Assembly: GCA_044870245.1 (NCBI GenBank)
Contig: JBIOYR010000050.1
Location: forward strand, 31,809-95,808
DNA: 64,000 nucleotides
Direction of reading: 5' to 3'
Origin: DATAFF01 sp044870245
GTDB lineage: Bacteria > Pseudomonadota > Alphaproteobacteria > Rhizobiales > Aestuariivirgaceae
Part shown: positions 50,464-58,858 of the stretch, piece after piece
How positions within the stretch are numbered: the first letter of the stretch is position 1
Layout: the number at the start of each line of letters is the position of its first letter
The notes under the pieces: generated by a model
Database searches by the model: none
What the model saw: only the letters and a program-made list of their open reading frames with translations
Told to the model about the DNA's origin: nothing
Program-made: the position numbers and the translations under genes

Positions 50464-51374
50464 GTGCCGACCCCTACAGCCTGCTGGGCGTCAACAAGGA
50501 CGCCTCGCAGGAAGACATCCAGAAGGCCTATCGCAAGCTTGCGAAAAAGCTCCACCCCGATCTGAACCCCGGCAACAAGACGGCCGAGGAGAAGTTCAAG
50601 CAGATCACCGCCGCCTATGACCTGCTCGGCGATCCCGAAAAGCGGGGGCGGTTCGACCGCGGCGAGATCGACGAGACAGGCGCCGAGCGGCCGCGTCAGC
50701 GCTATTACCGCGACTTCGCCGACGGCATGGCTGGAACCCATCCCTATTCGAGCGATGCCGGCTTTGCCGATTTCGAGAACGAGGACATCCTGTCGGAGAT
50801 CTTCGGTCGCGCCCGCGGGGCACGCTCGACCCGGCCGCGGCGGGGCTTCGATATCCGCTACACGCTGCCGGTCGACTTTCTCGACGCGGTCAACGGAGCG
50901 ACGCGGCAGGTGCGGCTCGGCGACGGGTCGGAGCTCAAGGTGACGATCCCGCCGGGTACCCGCGACGGGCAAGTGCTGCGGCTGCGCGGCAAGGGCGAGC
51001 CTGGGGTGAATGAGGGACCGCCCGGCGACGCGCTGGTCGAGATCACCGTCCAGCCGCATCCGACATTCGAGCGCAAGGGCGACGATATCCATGTCGAGCT
51101 GCCGCTGTCGGTTCGCGAGGCGGTGCTGGGCGGCAAGGTGCCGGTTCCGACCACCACCGGAACCGTGACGCTCACCGTGCCGCCATGGTCGAACAGCGGC
51201 AAGGTGCTGCGCCTCCGGGGGAAGGGCGTGTCACGGCCCGACGGATCGCGAGGTGACCAATATGCGACCGTGAAGATCGTGCTGCCCGACCGGCCGGATC
51301 CCGAGCTTGAATCCTTCATGACGGGATGGCGGCAGGGTCAGGGCCAGGATCCGCGGCACAAGGCGGAGGCATGA
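50460..51374 (+). CDS. cbpA: CbpA-type DnaJ co-chaperone
   Basis: This gene encodes 304 residues from TTG 50460 (AGGAGAAAGGA upstream). The J domain has the HPD motif in KKLHPDLNPGN and begins PYSLLGVNKDAS. A Gly/Phe-poor linker follows, then two DnaJ C-terminal substrate domains (GFDIRYTLPVDFLDAV; VELPLSVREAVLGGKVPVPT) without the zinc-finger region, as in CbpA. It would stimulate DnaK on client proteins. It is unexpectedly embedded in the cox accessory genes and overlaps cbpM. Confidence 0.93.
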   Translation: MSADPYSLLGVNKDASQEDIQKAYRKLAKKLHPDLNPGNKTAEEKFKQITAAYDLLGDPEKRGRFDRGEIDETGAERPRQRYYRDFADGMAGTHPYSSDAGFADFENEDILSEIFGRARGARSTRPRRGFDIRYTLPVDFLDAVNGATRQVRLGDGSELKVTIPPGTRDGQVLRLRGKGEPGVNEGPPGDALVEITVQPHPTFERKGDDIHVELPLSVREAVLGGKVPVPTTTGTVTLTVPPWSNSGKVLRLRGKGVSRPDGSRGDQYATVKIVLPDRPDPELESFMTGWRQGQGQDPRHKAEA

Positions 51375-51685
51375 GCATGGATGACCAAGAGTTCCTGGTG
51401 CGCACGTCGATCCGGGCCGAGACCTTGGAAATGTGGGTATCGGCCGGGTGGCTTCTGCCCGAACGCAAGGACGACCGGACAAGCTTCACCGAGATCGATG
51501 TGGCGCGGGCCCATTTGATCCACGATCTGCAGCGGGATCTCGGGGTCAATGAAGCGGGCATCGATGTCATACTCGACCTGCTTGATCAGCTTTACGGCCT
51601 TCGCTGCACGCTGCGCGAAGTGCTGACCATGGCGCCGGGAAAATCCGCGGGCAGGCGCGGGGAGCCGGGCGAGCGTGATGGCTGA
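51371..51685 (+). CDS. cbpM: CbpM-like chaperone modulator (MerR-type fold)
   Basis: This gene encodes 104 residues. The MerR-like helix region (TLEMWVSAGWLLPERKDDRTSFTEIDVARAHLIHDLQ) and the coiled second half (IDVILDLLDQLYGLRCTLREVL) are those of CbpM, which binds the J domain of CbpA and restrains it. ATG 51371 overlaps the cbpA stop (ATGA), and its own end overlaps the coxE start, so all three are translationally coupled. Confidence 0.85.
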   Translation: MSMDDQEFLVRTSIRAETLEMWVSAGWLLPERKDDRTSFTEIDVARAHLIHDLQRDLGVNEAGIDVILDLLDQLYGLRCTLREVLTMAPGKSAGRRGEPGERDG

Positions 51686-52916
51686 GGCGGTCGGCGTGCT
51701 CGAGCCGGGACATCGGCCTCAGGGACGGCTCGCCGACAACATCATGCATTTTGCGCGGCTGCTGCGGCAAAGCGGCCTGCCGGTCGGCCCGGGGCAGGTG
51801 CTCGACGCCATCGATGCGGCGCAATGCGGCGGGCTCGCCAACCGCTCCGATTTCTACTGGACCCTTCACGCGGTGCTGGTGCGCCGTCACGAGCATTCGG
51901 TCATTTTCGACCAGGCCTTCGACATTTTCTGGCGGCGGCCGAAAATGATCGAGCAGCTGATGCAGCTGTTCTTCCAGCGCACCCGCAGCGAAGCAGTCGA
52001 CCGGCCGAAGCGCGCCGGTCAGCGCCGGGTCGGCGAGGCGATGTTCCAGGACCCGGGCGCCGGCGAGCGGCTCGATCCGCAAGCGCTCGAGATCGAGAGC
52101 ATCGCGACCGCCTCGGCCGAGGAGCTGCTGCGATCCAAGGATTTCGAGCAGATGACGGCCGAGGAAGAGGCAGAAGCCAAGCGCGCCATCGCCCGGCTTC
52201 GGCGCAACCGGCTCGAGCGCAAGACCCGCCGCTTCACCGCGACACGCGACGAGGTGATCGACATGCGGGCGACGCTCAAACGCTCGCTCCGGACCGGCGG
52301 GTCAATGATCGAGCTTGAGCGGCGCGGCCGCCGCCGCCGCGAGCCGCCGCTCGTGGTTCTCGCCGACATTTCAGGCTCGATGGCCAACTACACCCGGATG
52401 TTCCTGCATTTTCTGCATGCGTTGAAGAACGACAGGAGCCGCATGCATGTGTTCGTGTTCGGCACGCGGCTCACCAACATCACCCGCGAGCTCGAGCGGC
52501 GCGATGTCGACGAGGCCCTGGCGCGGGTCGCTCAGGCGGTCAAGGACTGGTCGGGCGGCACCCGGATCGGGCGGTCGCTCAGGGATTTCAACTTCCATTG
52601 GGGCCGGCGGGTGCTGGGGCAGGGGGCCCATCTGGTGATCATGACGGACGGGCTCGAGCGCGACGATCCGACGCTGCTTAGCGACGAGATGGCCCGGCTC
52701 GCCCGCTCCGCCAGGCGGGTCATCTGGCTCAATCCGCTGCTGCGCTATGATGGATTCGAGCCTGCGGCGGCCGGCGTCCGCATGATGATGCCCCATACGG
52801 ACGAGTTCCGCCCGGTGCACAATCTCGAGAGCCTTGAAGATCTCGCCGAAGCGCTTTCATATTCGGCAAGGCCGGAGCACGCGTCACGGCGGTGGCTCGG
52901 GCAGAATGGAGGCTGA
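51678..52916 (+). CDS. coxE: VWA-domain protein, CoxE-like
   Basis: This gene encodes 412 residues. The N-terminal helical region (NIMHFARLLRQSGLPVGPGQ) and a charged middle lead to a von Willebrand A domain with MIDAS motif VVLADISGSMANY, Thr/Asp of the site in IMTDGLERDD and the closing WLNPLLRYDGFEP. CoxE partners the MoxR ATPase CoxD in maturing molybdenum hydroxylases. Here it is separated from coxD by the ESFPASDPP gene and cbpA-cbpM. ATG 51678 overlaps the end of cbpM. Confidence 0.92.
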   Translation: MAEAVGVLEPGHRPQGRLADNIMHFARLLRQSGLPVGPGQVLDAIDAAQCGGLANRSDFYWTLHAVLVRRHEHSVIFDQAFDIFWRRPKMIEQLMQLFFQRTRSEAVDRPKRAGQRRVGEAMFQDPGAGERLDPQALEIESIATASAEELLRSKDFEQMTAEEEAEAKRAIARLRRNRLERKTRRFTATRDEVIDMRATLKRSLRTGGSMIELERRGRRRREPPLVVLADISGSMANYTRMFLHFLHALKNDRSRMHVFVFGTRLTNITRELERRDVDEALARVAQAVKDWSGGTRIGRSLRDFNFHWGRRVLGQGAHLVIMTDGLERDDPTLLSDEMARLARSARRVIWLNPLLRYDGFEPAAAGVRMMMPHTDEFRPVHNLESLEDLAEALSYSARPEHASRRWLGQNGG

Positions 52917-52921
52917 CAATC

Positions 52922-53266
52922 ATGAGCGCTCCCGACCATACCGTACTTCAGGAGGCCGTGCGCTGGCTGGATCAGGGGAGGAAGGTGGCGCTCGCCACCG
53001 TGATCGAGACCTGGGGCTCGGCGCCGCAGCCGGTGGGCAGCCAACTGGTGATCGACGCGCAAGGCAATTTCGTCGGATCGGTATCGGGTGGCTGCGTCGA
53101 AGGCGAGGTGGTCTCAGAAGCGCAGGATGTCATCGCTTCGGAGCTGCCGCGGATTCTTTCTTACGGGGTGGCGGATGAAACGGCCTGGAGGGTGGGGCTC
53201 GCCTGTGGCGGGCGGATCCGAATCTATGTCGAGCCGATGTCGCCTCCCGATCGGGATGTTCCGTGA
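52922..53266 (+). CDS. XdhC/CoxI family protein, N-terminal domain only
   Basis: This gene encodes 114 residues. The domain shows VALATVIETWGSAPQPVGSQ, then GNFVGSVSGGCVEGEVV, the two conserved blocks of XdhC/CoxI/CoxF N-terminal domains that bind molybdopterin or help sulfurate the cofactor. The Rossmann half is encoded by the next gene, with the stop and start overlapping by one base (TGATG). Split forms are known in cox clusters. ATG 52922 has GGAGG within the upstream gene end. Confidence 0.9.
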   Translation: MSAPDHTVLQEAVRWLDQGRKVALATVIETWGSAPQPVGSQLVIDAQGNFVGSVSGGCVEGEVVSEAQDVIASELPRILSYGVADETAWRVGLACGGRIRIYVEPMSPPDRDVP

Positions 53267-53961
53267 TGCACTATGCAATGCTGATGGAGTTGATCAGGGC
53301 GCGCAACGATCGGCGGCGCATTGCGATGGTGACCAATCTCGCGAATGGCGCCGAGCGCCTGGTCGAGTATGACAGAGCGAAGGACGATCTCCTGGCCGAC
53401 GATCTCGAGCAGGCGTTCCGCTTCGACCGGTCGGGCATCGTCAAGATCGGCGACGCCGAATATTTCATCAATGTCTACAATCCGCCGCTCAATCTGGTGA
53501 TCGTCGGGGCGGTCCATCTGGCGCAGGCCCTCATCCCGCTCGCCGGGGCGGCAGGCTATGACGTGACGGTGATCGATCCGCGAGCCGCCTTTGCCTCGCG
53601 CGAGCGCTTTCCGGATGTGGCGATGCATAATGAATGGCCGGACGAGATCTTGCCCAATCTCGATCTCGGGCCGCGCACCGCGCTGGTGGCGCTGACGCAT
53701 GATCCCAAGATCGATGATCCGGCGCTGCACGCGGCGCTCCAATCCGGGTGCTTCTATATCGGGGCGCTCGGCTCGAAGAAGACGCAAGGGGCACGCCGTG
53801 AAAGATTGGCGGCGGCCGGCTTCAAGGAGGCGGATCTCGCCCGCATCCATGGTCCCATCGGTCTGGCGATCGGGGCGCGCGGCCCGGCGGAAATCGCCAT
53901 CGCGATCATGGCCGAGATCACTGCTGCGCTGAGGGTTGGCAAAGCCGATGAAGTTCGGTGA
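53266..53961 (+). CDS. XdhC family protein, Rossmann domain
   Basis: This gene encodes 231 residues. After 65 N-terminal residues the XdhC_C Rossmann domain begins (NLVIVGAVHLAQALIPLAGAAGY), with VTVIDPRAAFASRERFP, ALVALTHDPKIDDPAL, FYIGALGSKKTQGARRERL and the family ending IHGPIGLAIGARGPAEIAIAI. It supports insertion of sulfurated Mo cofactor into CoxL. Together with the preceding gene it makes a two-chain XdhC. Confidence 0.92.
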   Translation: MHYAMLMELIRARNDRRRIAMVTNLANGAERLVEYDRAKDDLLADDLEQAFRFDRSGIVKIGDAEYFINVYNPPLNLVIVGAVHLAQALIPLAGAAGYDVTVIDPRAAFASRERFPDVAMHNEWPDEILPNLDLGPRTALVALTHDPKIDDPALHAALQSGCFYIGALGSKKTQGARRERLAAAGFKEADLARIHGPIGLAIGARGPAEIAIAIMAEITAALRVGKADEVR

Positions 53962-55555
53962 CATCGCTGTCGGCGACGCTCTCGGCGCCATTCTGGCTCA
54001 TTCGGTCTCCCATCGTGACGGCGTGTTCAAGAAGGGTCGGGTGATTGCGCCCGACGATGTGGCGCTGCTCGAGGCTTCCGGTATCGAGCGCGTTTTCGCG
54101 GCCCGTCTTGATCCTGACGATGTGCCGGAGGACGAGGCCGCTGCAGCGGTGGCCCAGGCGATCGCCGGTCCTGGCAGCGAGGTGCAGGAGCCGTTCACCG
54201 GCCGGGCCAATCTCCACGCGACCGCCGCCGGGGTCGCCGTCATCGATGCAGAGCGCGTGCTTGCGTTGAACCGGCTCGACGAGAGCTTGACGCTCGCGAC
54301 CGTGGCACCGTTCGAGACGGTCAGCCGGCGCCAGCTCCTAGCGACCGTCAAGGTCATTCCCTTTGCTGTGCCGCGGCCGGTGGTCGAGCAGGCGCTGCGG
54401 CTGGTCGGGAGCAGGCCGTTGGTGTCTCTCGAACCGTTCCAGGCGAAGCGGGCCGGGCTCGTCATCACCACATTGCCGCAGACCAAGCCTTCGATCGTGC
54501 GCAAGTCCGAAACCGCCATCCGCGACCGCCTGACGGCGCTCGGATCGACGCTCGGCGAGGTCGTGGTGTGCCGCCATGAGACCGCCGAGATCGCGGCGGC
54601 GATCGCGCGCCTCAAGGCGAACGGGCATGACCCGGTGCTGGTGTTCGGTGCCTCGGCCATCGTCGATCGCGGCGATGTGGTGCCGGCCGGGCTGGTCGCG
54701 GCCGGCGGAACGGTGGTCCATCTCGGCATGCCGGTCGATCCTGGCAATCTGATGATGCTGGGGCGGCTCGAAGGCACGCCGGTGATCGGTGTCCCGTCCT
54801 GTGCCCGATCGCCCAAGGTCAATGGCTTCGACTGGGTGCTGGCACGCACCCTGGCAGATATCGAGGTCAGCGGCCGCGACATCATGGATATGGGAGCGGG
54901 CGGCCTGCTCAAGGAGATCATGAGCCGCCCGACGCCACGCGATGCCGGCGCTCCGAGGGCACCGACGGTCGGCGCGGTGCTGCTGGCGGCCGGCGCATCG
55001 CGGCGCATGGGCGGCGCGAACAAGCTCCTGGCGCGGCTCGGCAGCGGTGGGCCAATGATCCGGGCGACGGCGGAGAATCTCGTCGAGGCGGGGATTCACC
55101 CGATCATCGTGGTCACCGGGCGGGATGCCGGCGACATCGAGCAGGCGCTCAGCGGTCTCGATGTGCGGTTCGTCAACAATGCCGACTATCCGAGCGGGCT
55201 TGCGTCATCGATAAGGGCCGGCGTGGAAGCGGTGCCGGAAGGTGCCGAGGGCCTGTTGATGGTGCTCGGCGACATGCCGCTGGTCGGGCCCAAGATCGTG
55301 CGGCGTCTGGTGGCGGGGTTCAACCCGCAGGAGGGACGTCTCATCTGCGTCCCGGTGCACCAGGGTCGCCGCGGCAATCCGGTGCTGTTCGATCGTCGGT
55401 TTCTGCCTGAGCTCGCGGCGCTCACCGGCGATCAGGGGGCGCGGTCGCTGCTCGATCGCCATACCGATCATGTTGCCGAGGTCGAGGCCGGCAGCACGAC
55501 GATCTTTGCTGATTTCGACACGCCGGAAAGCTTGGCGGCATTGCGGGGCGAGTAG
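53948..55555 (+). CDS. Molybdopterin-binding (MoeA/CinA-like) plus MobA-like cytidylyltransferase fusion
   Basis: This gene encodes 535 residues. Residues 1-335 form a MoeA-like molybdopterin-binding unit (KPSIVRKSETAIRDRLTALG, VLVFGASAIVDRGDVVPAGL, GVPSCARSPKVNGFDWVLAR). Residues 340-535 form an NTP transferase (GAVLLAAGASRRMGGANKLLA, NADYPSGLASSIRAGV, LMVLGDMPLVGP) of the MobA/MocA type that makes the cytosine dinucleotide form of the cofactor, which CO-dehydrogenase-like enzymes use. ATG 53948 lies within the end of the XdhC gene. It closes the molybdenum gene set. Confidence 0.92.
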   Translation: MKFGDIAVGDALGAILAHSVSHRDGVFKKGRVIAPDDVALLEASGIERVFAARLDPDDVPEDEAAAAVAQAIAGPGSEVQEPFTGRANLHATAAGVAVIDAERVLALNRLDESLTLATVAPFETVSRRQLLATVKVIPFAVPRPVVEQALRLVGSRPLVSLEPFQAKRAGLVITTLPQTKPSIVRKSETAIRDRLTALGSTLGEVVVCRHETAEIAAAIARLKANGHDPVLVFGASAIVDRGDVVPAGLVAAGGTVVHLGMPVDPGNLMMLGRLEGTPVIGVPSCARSPKVNGFDWVLARTLADIEVSGRDIMDMGAGGLLKEIMSRPTPRDAGAPRAPTVGAVLLAAGASRRMGGANKLLARLGSGGPMIRATAENLVEAGIHPIIVVTGRDAGDIEQALSGLDVRFVNNADYPSGLASSIRAGVEAVPEGAEGLLMVLGDMPLVGPKIVRRLVAGFNPQEGRLICVPVHQGRRGNPVLFDRRFLPELAALTGDQGARSLLDRHTDHVAEVEAGSTTIFADFDTPESLAALRGE

Positions 55556-55562
55556 GCACGCT

Positions 55563-56543
55563 CTAGTGCCTTTGCCGCAGAGTCTTGGAAGGTTTCTCAT
55601 CGAATTTCTGCTGGTAGCGCATGGCAAATTCGCCGAGATGGCCGAAGCCGCAGTCGAGTGCGATGCTGGTCACCGTCTCGCCTTTCGCCGCCGCCATCAG
55701 CCGGCGCCGCGCCAAATCGAGCCGACATTCATTGAGGAATCGCTGTGGCGTGGTGGCGAGATGGCGCCGGAAACCCTTCTGGAGATGGCGGGTGGTGACG
55801 CCGAGCCGCGCTGCAACACCGGCGATAGTCACCGGCTCGTTCAACTCGCTCCGCAGAATGTCACAGGCGCGATCGATCAGTCGGGGACCCGGATCGGCCA
55901 TCGGCCCTGCCGCCGCTTCGGGCAGCAACGGACCGAGCAAGCCGATGAGACACTGCAACATGACTTCGTCATAGGCAGCGCGAAGAAGCGGCGGGATGGT
56001 CGGCAAGGTCGACATTTGCTGCCAAACGAATTCGAAGCTGTGGAGGAACTTTGCCGCAGACGGTCTCGAGAGCTCGCTTGCCAACACCGATCGCTGAGCC
56101 CACTGGGCGCCCATCGGGGCCAATCCCAGATCGTTGGCGACCTCCTGAATCGGCAGTATCGCCATGAAGCCGGCATCGCCCGGCGTGTCGAACCGAGCCT
56201 CCTGATAGGGCACGATGATTGCCGGACGCCCGATCTGGCTCGAGACACGGGTCGAGGCGCTTTCGATCGACCGCGCGCCGCGGGTCGTGCCGAAGGCGAA
56301 GATCTTGCCGCCCTCGTCGGTGCGCGTTTCGTAGGCAGAGGTGCTCGTGCGGATCAATCGGCAGCGACCGAGCTCGATCTGGGTTCGCCTGTGACGGAAC
56401 TTGCGTGCTGCCCCGGTCACCCGCAGATCTCTGACCGGCACGTGTATTTCTTTGAAATAATTGAGTAAGTCTACGGAATCATCGGTGTCGACGACAAGGC
56501 GGGGGCGGCTCGACGATGTCGTTGCAAGGCCTGACTCGAACAT
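55563..56543 (-). CDS. AraC family transcriptional regulator
   Basis: This gene encodes 326 residues. The N-terminal 200 residues form an arabinose-binding-like sensory region with no named ligand (RRTQIELGRCRLIRTSTSAY). The C-terminal 100 residues hold two helix-turn-helix units (EPVTIAGVAARLGVTTRHLQKGFRR and KGETVTSIALDCGFGHLGEFAMRYQ), ending in the usual FDEKPSKTLR. It converges on the cox cluster with a 7-bp gap and could regulate it. Two 15-bp direct repeats 20 bp apart lie just upstream of its start. Confidence 0.92.
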   Translation of the reverse strand: MFESGLATTSSSRPRLVVDTDDSVDLLNYFKEIHVPVRDLRVTGAARKFRHRRTQIELGRCRLIRTSTSAYETRTDEGGKIFAFGTTRGARSIESASTRVSSQIGRPAIIVPYQEARFDTPGDAGFMAILPIQEVANDLGLAPMGAQWAQRSVLASELSRPSAAKFLHSFEFVWQQMSTLPTIPPLLRAAYDEVMLQCLIGLLGPLLPEAAAGPMADPGPRLIDRACDILRSELNEPVTIAGVAARLGVTTRHLQKGFRRHLATTPQRFLNECRLDLARRRLMAAAKGETVTSIALDCGFGHLGEFAMRYQQKFDEKPSKTLRQRH

Positions 56544-56613
56544 GATCGGCTGCTCCAGGATCCATAAGTCCGAACCTGGCCATATTCGTGCAGCTGCAGG
56601 CCGCTGTGCTACC

Positions 56614-56648
56614 GGGAATGCGAGGTCGCTAGCGGAAATGCGAAGTCG
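56614..56648. promoter_or_regulatory. Two direct repeats with AraC-like spacing
   Basis: GGGAATGCGAGGTCG (56614-56628) and GGAAATGCGAAGTCG (56634-56648) match at 13 of 15 positions and start exactly 20 bp apart, two helical turns. They lie 71-105 bp upstream of the AraC-type regulator gene and just past the end of radC. This is the usual shape of an AraC-family operator, so autoregulation is plausible. Confidence 0.45.
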
Positions 56649-56661
56649 GGCCGGGTGCCTT

Positions 56662-57393
56662 TCACAGCAGCTTCAAGCCGCGGAAGCTGGCATGGCCGCC
56701 ACGGCCGATGATCAGATGGTCGTGGACGGCGATCGACAGCTTGTCGGCGGCCTCGACGATCTTGCGGGTGATGTCGATATCGGCGCGCGACGGGGTCGGG
56801 TCGCCCGACGGGTGGTTGTGCACCAGGATGATGGCCGATGCCGAGAGCTCGAGGGCGCGCTTGACGACCTCGCGGACATAGACCGGGGCATGATCGACGG
56901 TGCCCTGCTGCTGCACCTCGTCGGCGATAAGATTGTTCTTGCGGTCGAGAAACAGAATGCGGAACTGCTCGGTCTCGCTGCAGGCCATGGCGGCGGTGCA
57001 GTAATCGAGAAGGGCGCTCCAGCTGGTGAGGGCCGGGCGGTTCAGCACCTGGCGGCGCAGCATCCGCACGCCGGCCGCATGGACCAGCTTCAGATCGATG
57101 ATGGCCTGGCCGCCGCCCAACCCCTTCACCGCCTTGAGCCGCTCGGGCGATGCCGCAAGCACATCGGCAAAGCTGCCGAATCGGGCCAGGAGCTCTTTGG
57201 CCAGCGGCTTGGTATCGCGCCGCGGAATGGTGCGGGCAAGGAGAAGCTCGAGGAGCTCGTAGTCGGGAAGCGCGTCGGCGCCGGCTTCCATGAAGCGGGC
57301 GCGCAGCCGCTCGCGATGGCCGAGATAGTGCGGTGGCTGGCCCGATTCCTCGGCGTCGCCTTTGGTCCCCGCCTCGCCGAAGCCATCCCCCAT
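56662..57393 (-). CDS. radC: RadC family DNA repair protein (JAB/MPN domain)
   Basis: This gene encodes 243 residues. The N-terminal helix-hairpin-helix (ERLKAVKGLGGGQAIIDLKL) precedes a JAB domain with metal motif VHNHPSGDPTPSRAD (HxH...S..D). The ending DHLIIGRGGHASFRGLKLL is typical (SFRE/G). RadC proteins are widespread; a direct repair role is disputed. Its start is 20 bp after the end of the methionine aminopeptidase gene on the same strand. Confidence 0.94.
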   Translation of the reverse strand: MGDGFGEAGTKGDAEESGQPPHYLGHRERLRARFMEAGADALPDYELLELLLARTIPRRDTKPLAKELLARFGSFADVLAASPERLKAVKGLGGGQAIIDLKLVHAAGVRMLRRQVLNRPALTSWSALLDYCTAAMACSETEQFRILFLDRKNNLIADEVQQQGTVDHAPVYVREVVKRALELSASAIILVHNHPSGDPTPSRADIDITRKIVEAADKLSIAVHDHLIIGRGGHASFRGLKLL

Positions 57394-57412
57394 GGCTTGC
57401 TTCCGACCCGGC

Positions 57413-58246
57413 CTAGCTCGTCAGGGCGAGCGGCTGGTCGAGGCCCTTCGGCGAATAGGTGAAGACCTCACAGCCGATGTCGGTGATGCCGACAGTGTGC
57501 TCGAATTGGGCCGACAGCGAGCGATCGCGGGTGACGGCGGTCCAGCCATCGCCGAGAATCTTCACATGCGGGCGGCCGAGATTGATCATCGGCTCGATGG
57601 TGAAGAACATGCCCGGCCTGAGCTCGATGCCCTCGCCGGGGCGACCGTAATGGAGGATGTTGGGCACGTCGTGGAACAGCTGGCCGAGGCCGTGGCCGCA
57701 GAAATCGCGCACCACCGAGCAGCGCTCGCCCTCGGCATAGACCTGGATGGCGTGGCCGATATCGCCGGTGCGGGCGCCCGGCACGGCCGCCGCGATGCCG
57801 CGCATCAGGCATTCATAGGTGATCTCCATCAGGCGCGCCGCCTTGCGCGACACCGCGCCGACCGGGAACATCCGGCTCGAATCGCCATGCCAGCCATCGA
57901 CGATCAGGGTGACGTCAATGTTGACGATGTCGCCCTCGCGCAACGGCTTGTCGTTGGGGATGCCGTGGCAGACGACATGGTTGATCGAGGTGCAGATGGA
58001 GCGGGGATAGCCGCGGTAATAGAGGGGAGCCGGCACCGCACCATTCTGCAGGGCGAAGTCGCGCACGATCTGGTCCAGGGCATCGGTGGTGACCCCCGGC
58101 CTGACATGGTCGCAAAGAAGGTCCAGCGCCTCGGCGGTCAGCTGCCCGGCCTTGCGCATTGCTGCGAAGGCACGAGGCCCGTGGAGCTTGATCTGCCCGG
58201 TGTTGGCGAGCGGAGCGATTGCCCCGTCGACATAGGTCGTTTTCAT
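57413..58246 (-). CDS. map: Methionine aminopeptidase type I
   Basis: This 277-residue enzyme removes the initiator Met. Metal ligands are in NIDVTLIVDGWHGDSS (two Asp), CGHGLGQLFHD (His), FTIEPM (Glu) and FEHTVGIT (Glu); the substrate His is in HVVCHGIPN. It has the alphaproteobacterial N-terminal extension (LANTGQIKLHGPRAFAAMRK). ATG 58246 follows GTGGAG; the frame is open to 58288 without a site. The 180 bp upstream to the divergent response regulator hold no recognisable gene. Confidence 0.96.
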   Translation of the reverse strand: MKTTYVDGAIAPLANTGQIKLHGPRAFAAMRKAGQLTAEALDLLCDHVRPGVTTDALDQIVRDFALQNGAVPAPLYYRGYPRSICTSINHVVCHGIPNDKPLREGDIVNIDVTLIVDGWHGDSSRMFPVGAVSRKAARLMEITYECLMRGIAAAVPGARTGDIGHAIQVYAEGERCSVVRDFCGHGLGQLFHDVPNILHYGRPGEGIELRPGMFFTIEPMINLGRPHVKILGDGWTAVTRDRSLSAQFEHTVGITDIGCEVFTYSPKGLDQPLALTS

Positions 58247-58468
58247 CGAGACTCCACAAAACCCGTGGTTGAACCCCGAATAGCCCACTTTACAGGAATA
58301 CGGGAATCGCTCAACCGCCCTGCGGCCGCATGTTCACCGGAGATAGGCGTCCCTACGGTCCGAGGCAAGACGCCAATGAGACTGACGACGGGGCAAGCTG
58401 GAACCAGCGGGCTTCGGCGGCGTTCACGGCCGATTATGGAGAAAGACCGGGGGCCATGAGGGGCAAGC

Positions 58469-58840
58469 GTGACCACCGATCAGCGCTACTCGAAGCTCAA
58501 AGGTCTGAACATCCTCATTGTCGAGGATGAGGCTCTGGTTGCCATGATGATGGAGGACATCCTGCTCGAGCAGGGGTGCACGCCGCTTGTTGTCGGGGAG
58601 CAGAAGGAGGCGCTGGCCTGTCTCAACGGCAGCCGGTTCGACGCGGCGATTATCGACGTCAACCTCAATGGCGTGGCGAGCTTCCCGATCGCCGAGGCGC
58701 TGCGGGCGCGCGGCGTGCCGTTTGCGTTCTCGACCGGCTATGACGAGCGGGCCCTGAGGGAAGGGTTTCGCGACCAACCGGTGATCCGCAAGCCATTCCT
58801 TCCCGACAAGCTCCTGGATGTGCTGTGCGCGCTCATGTAG
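58469..58840 (+). CDS. Single-domain response regulator
   Basis: This gene encodes 123 residues from GTG 58469, a receiver domain only. The acidic pair is in ILIVEDEALVAMMMEDIL, the phospho-acceptor Asp in AAIIDVNLNGV, the Thr in FSTGYDE and the Lys in VIRKPFLPD. Proteins of this kind in rhizobia act as phosphate sinks or as partners of HWE/HisKA2 kinases. No kinase is adjacent. It is 18 bp upstream of the CinA-like gene. Confidence 0.92.
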   Translation: MTTDQRYSKLKGLNILIVEDEALVAMMMEDILLEQGCTPLVVGEQKEALACLNGSRFDAAIIDVNLNGVASFPIAEALRARGVPFAFSTGYDERALREGFRDQPVIRKPFLPDKLLDVLCALM

Positions 58841-58858
58841 TCGCGCTACCATCGGGGG

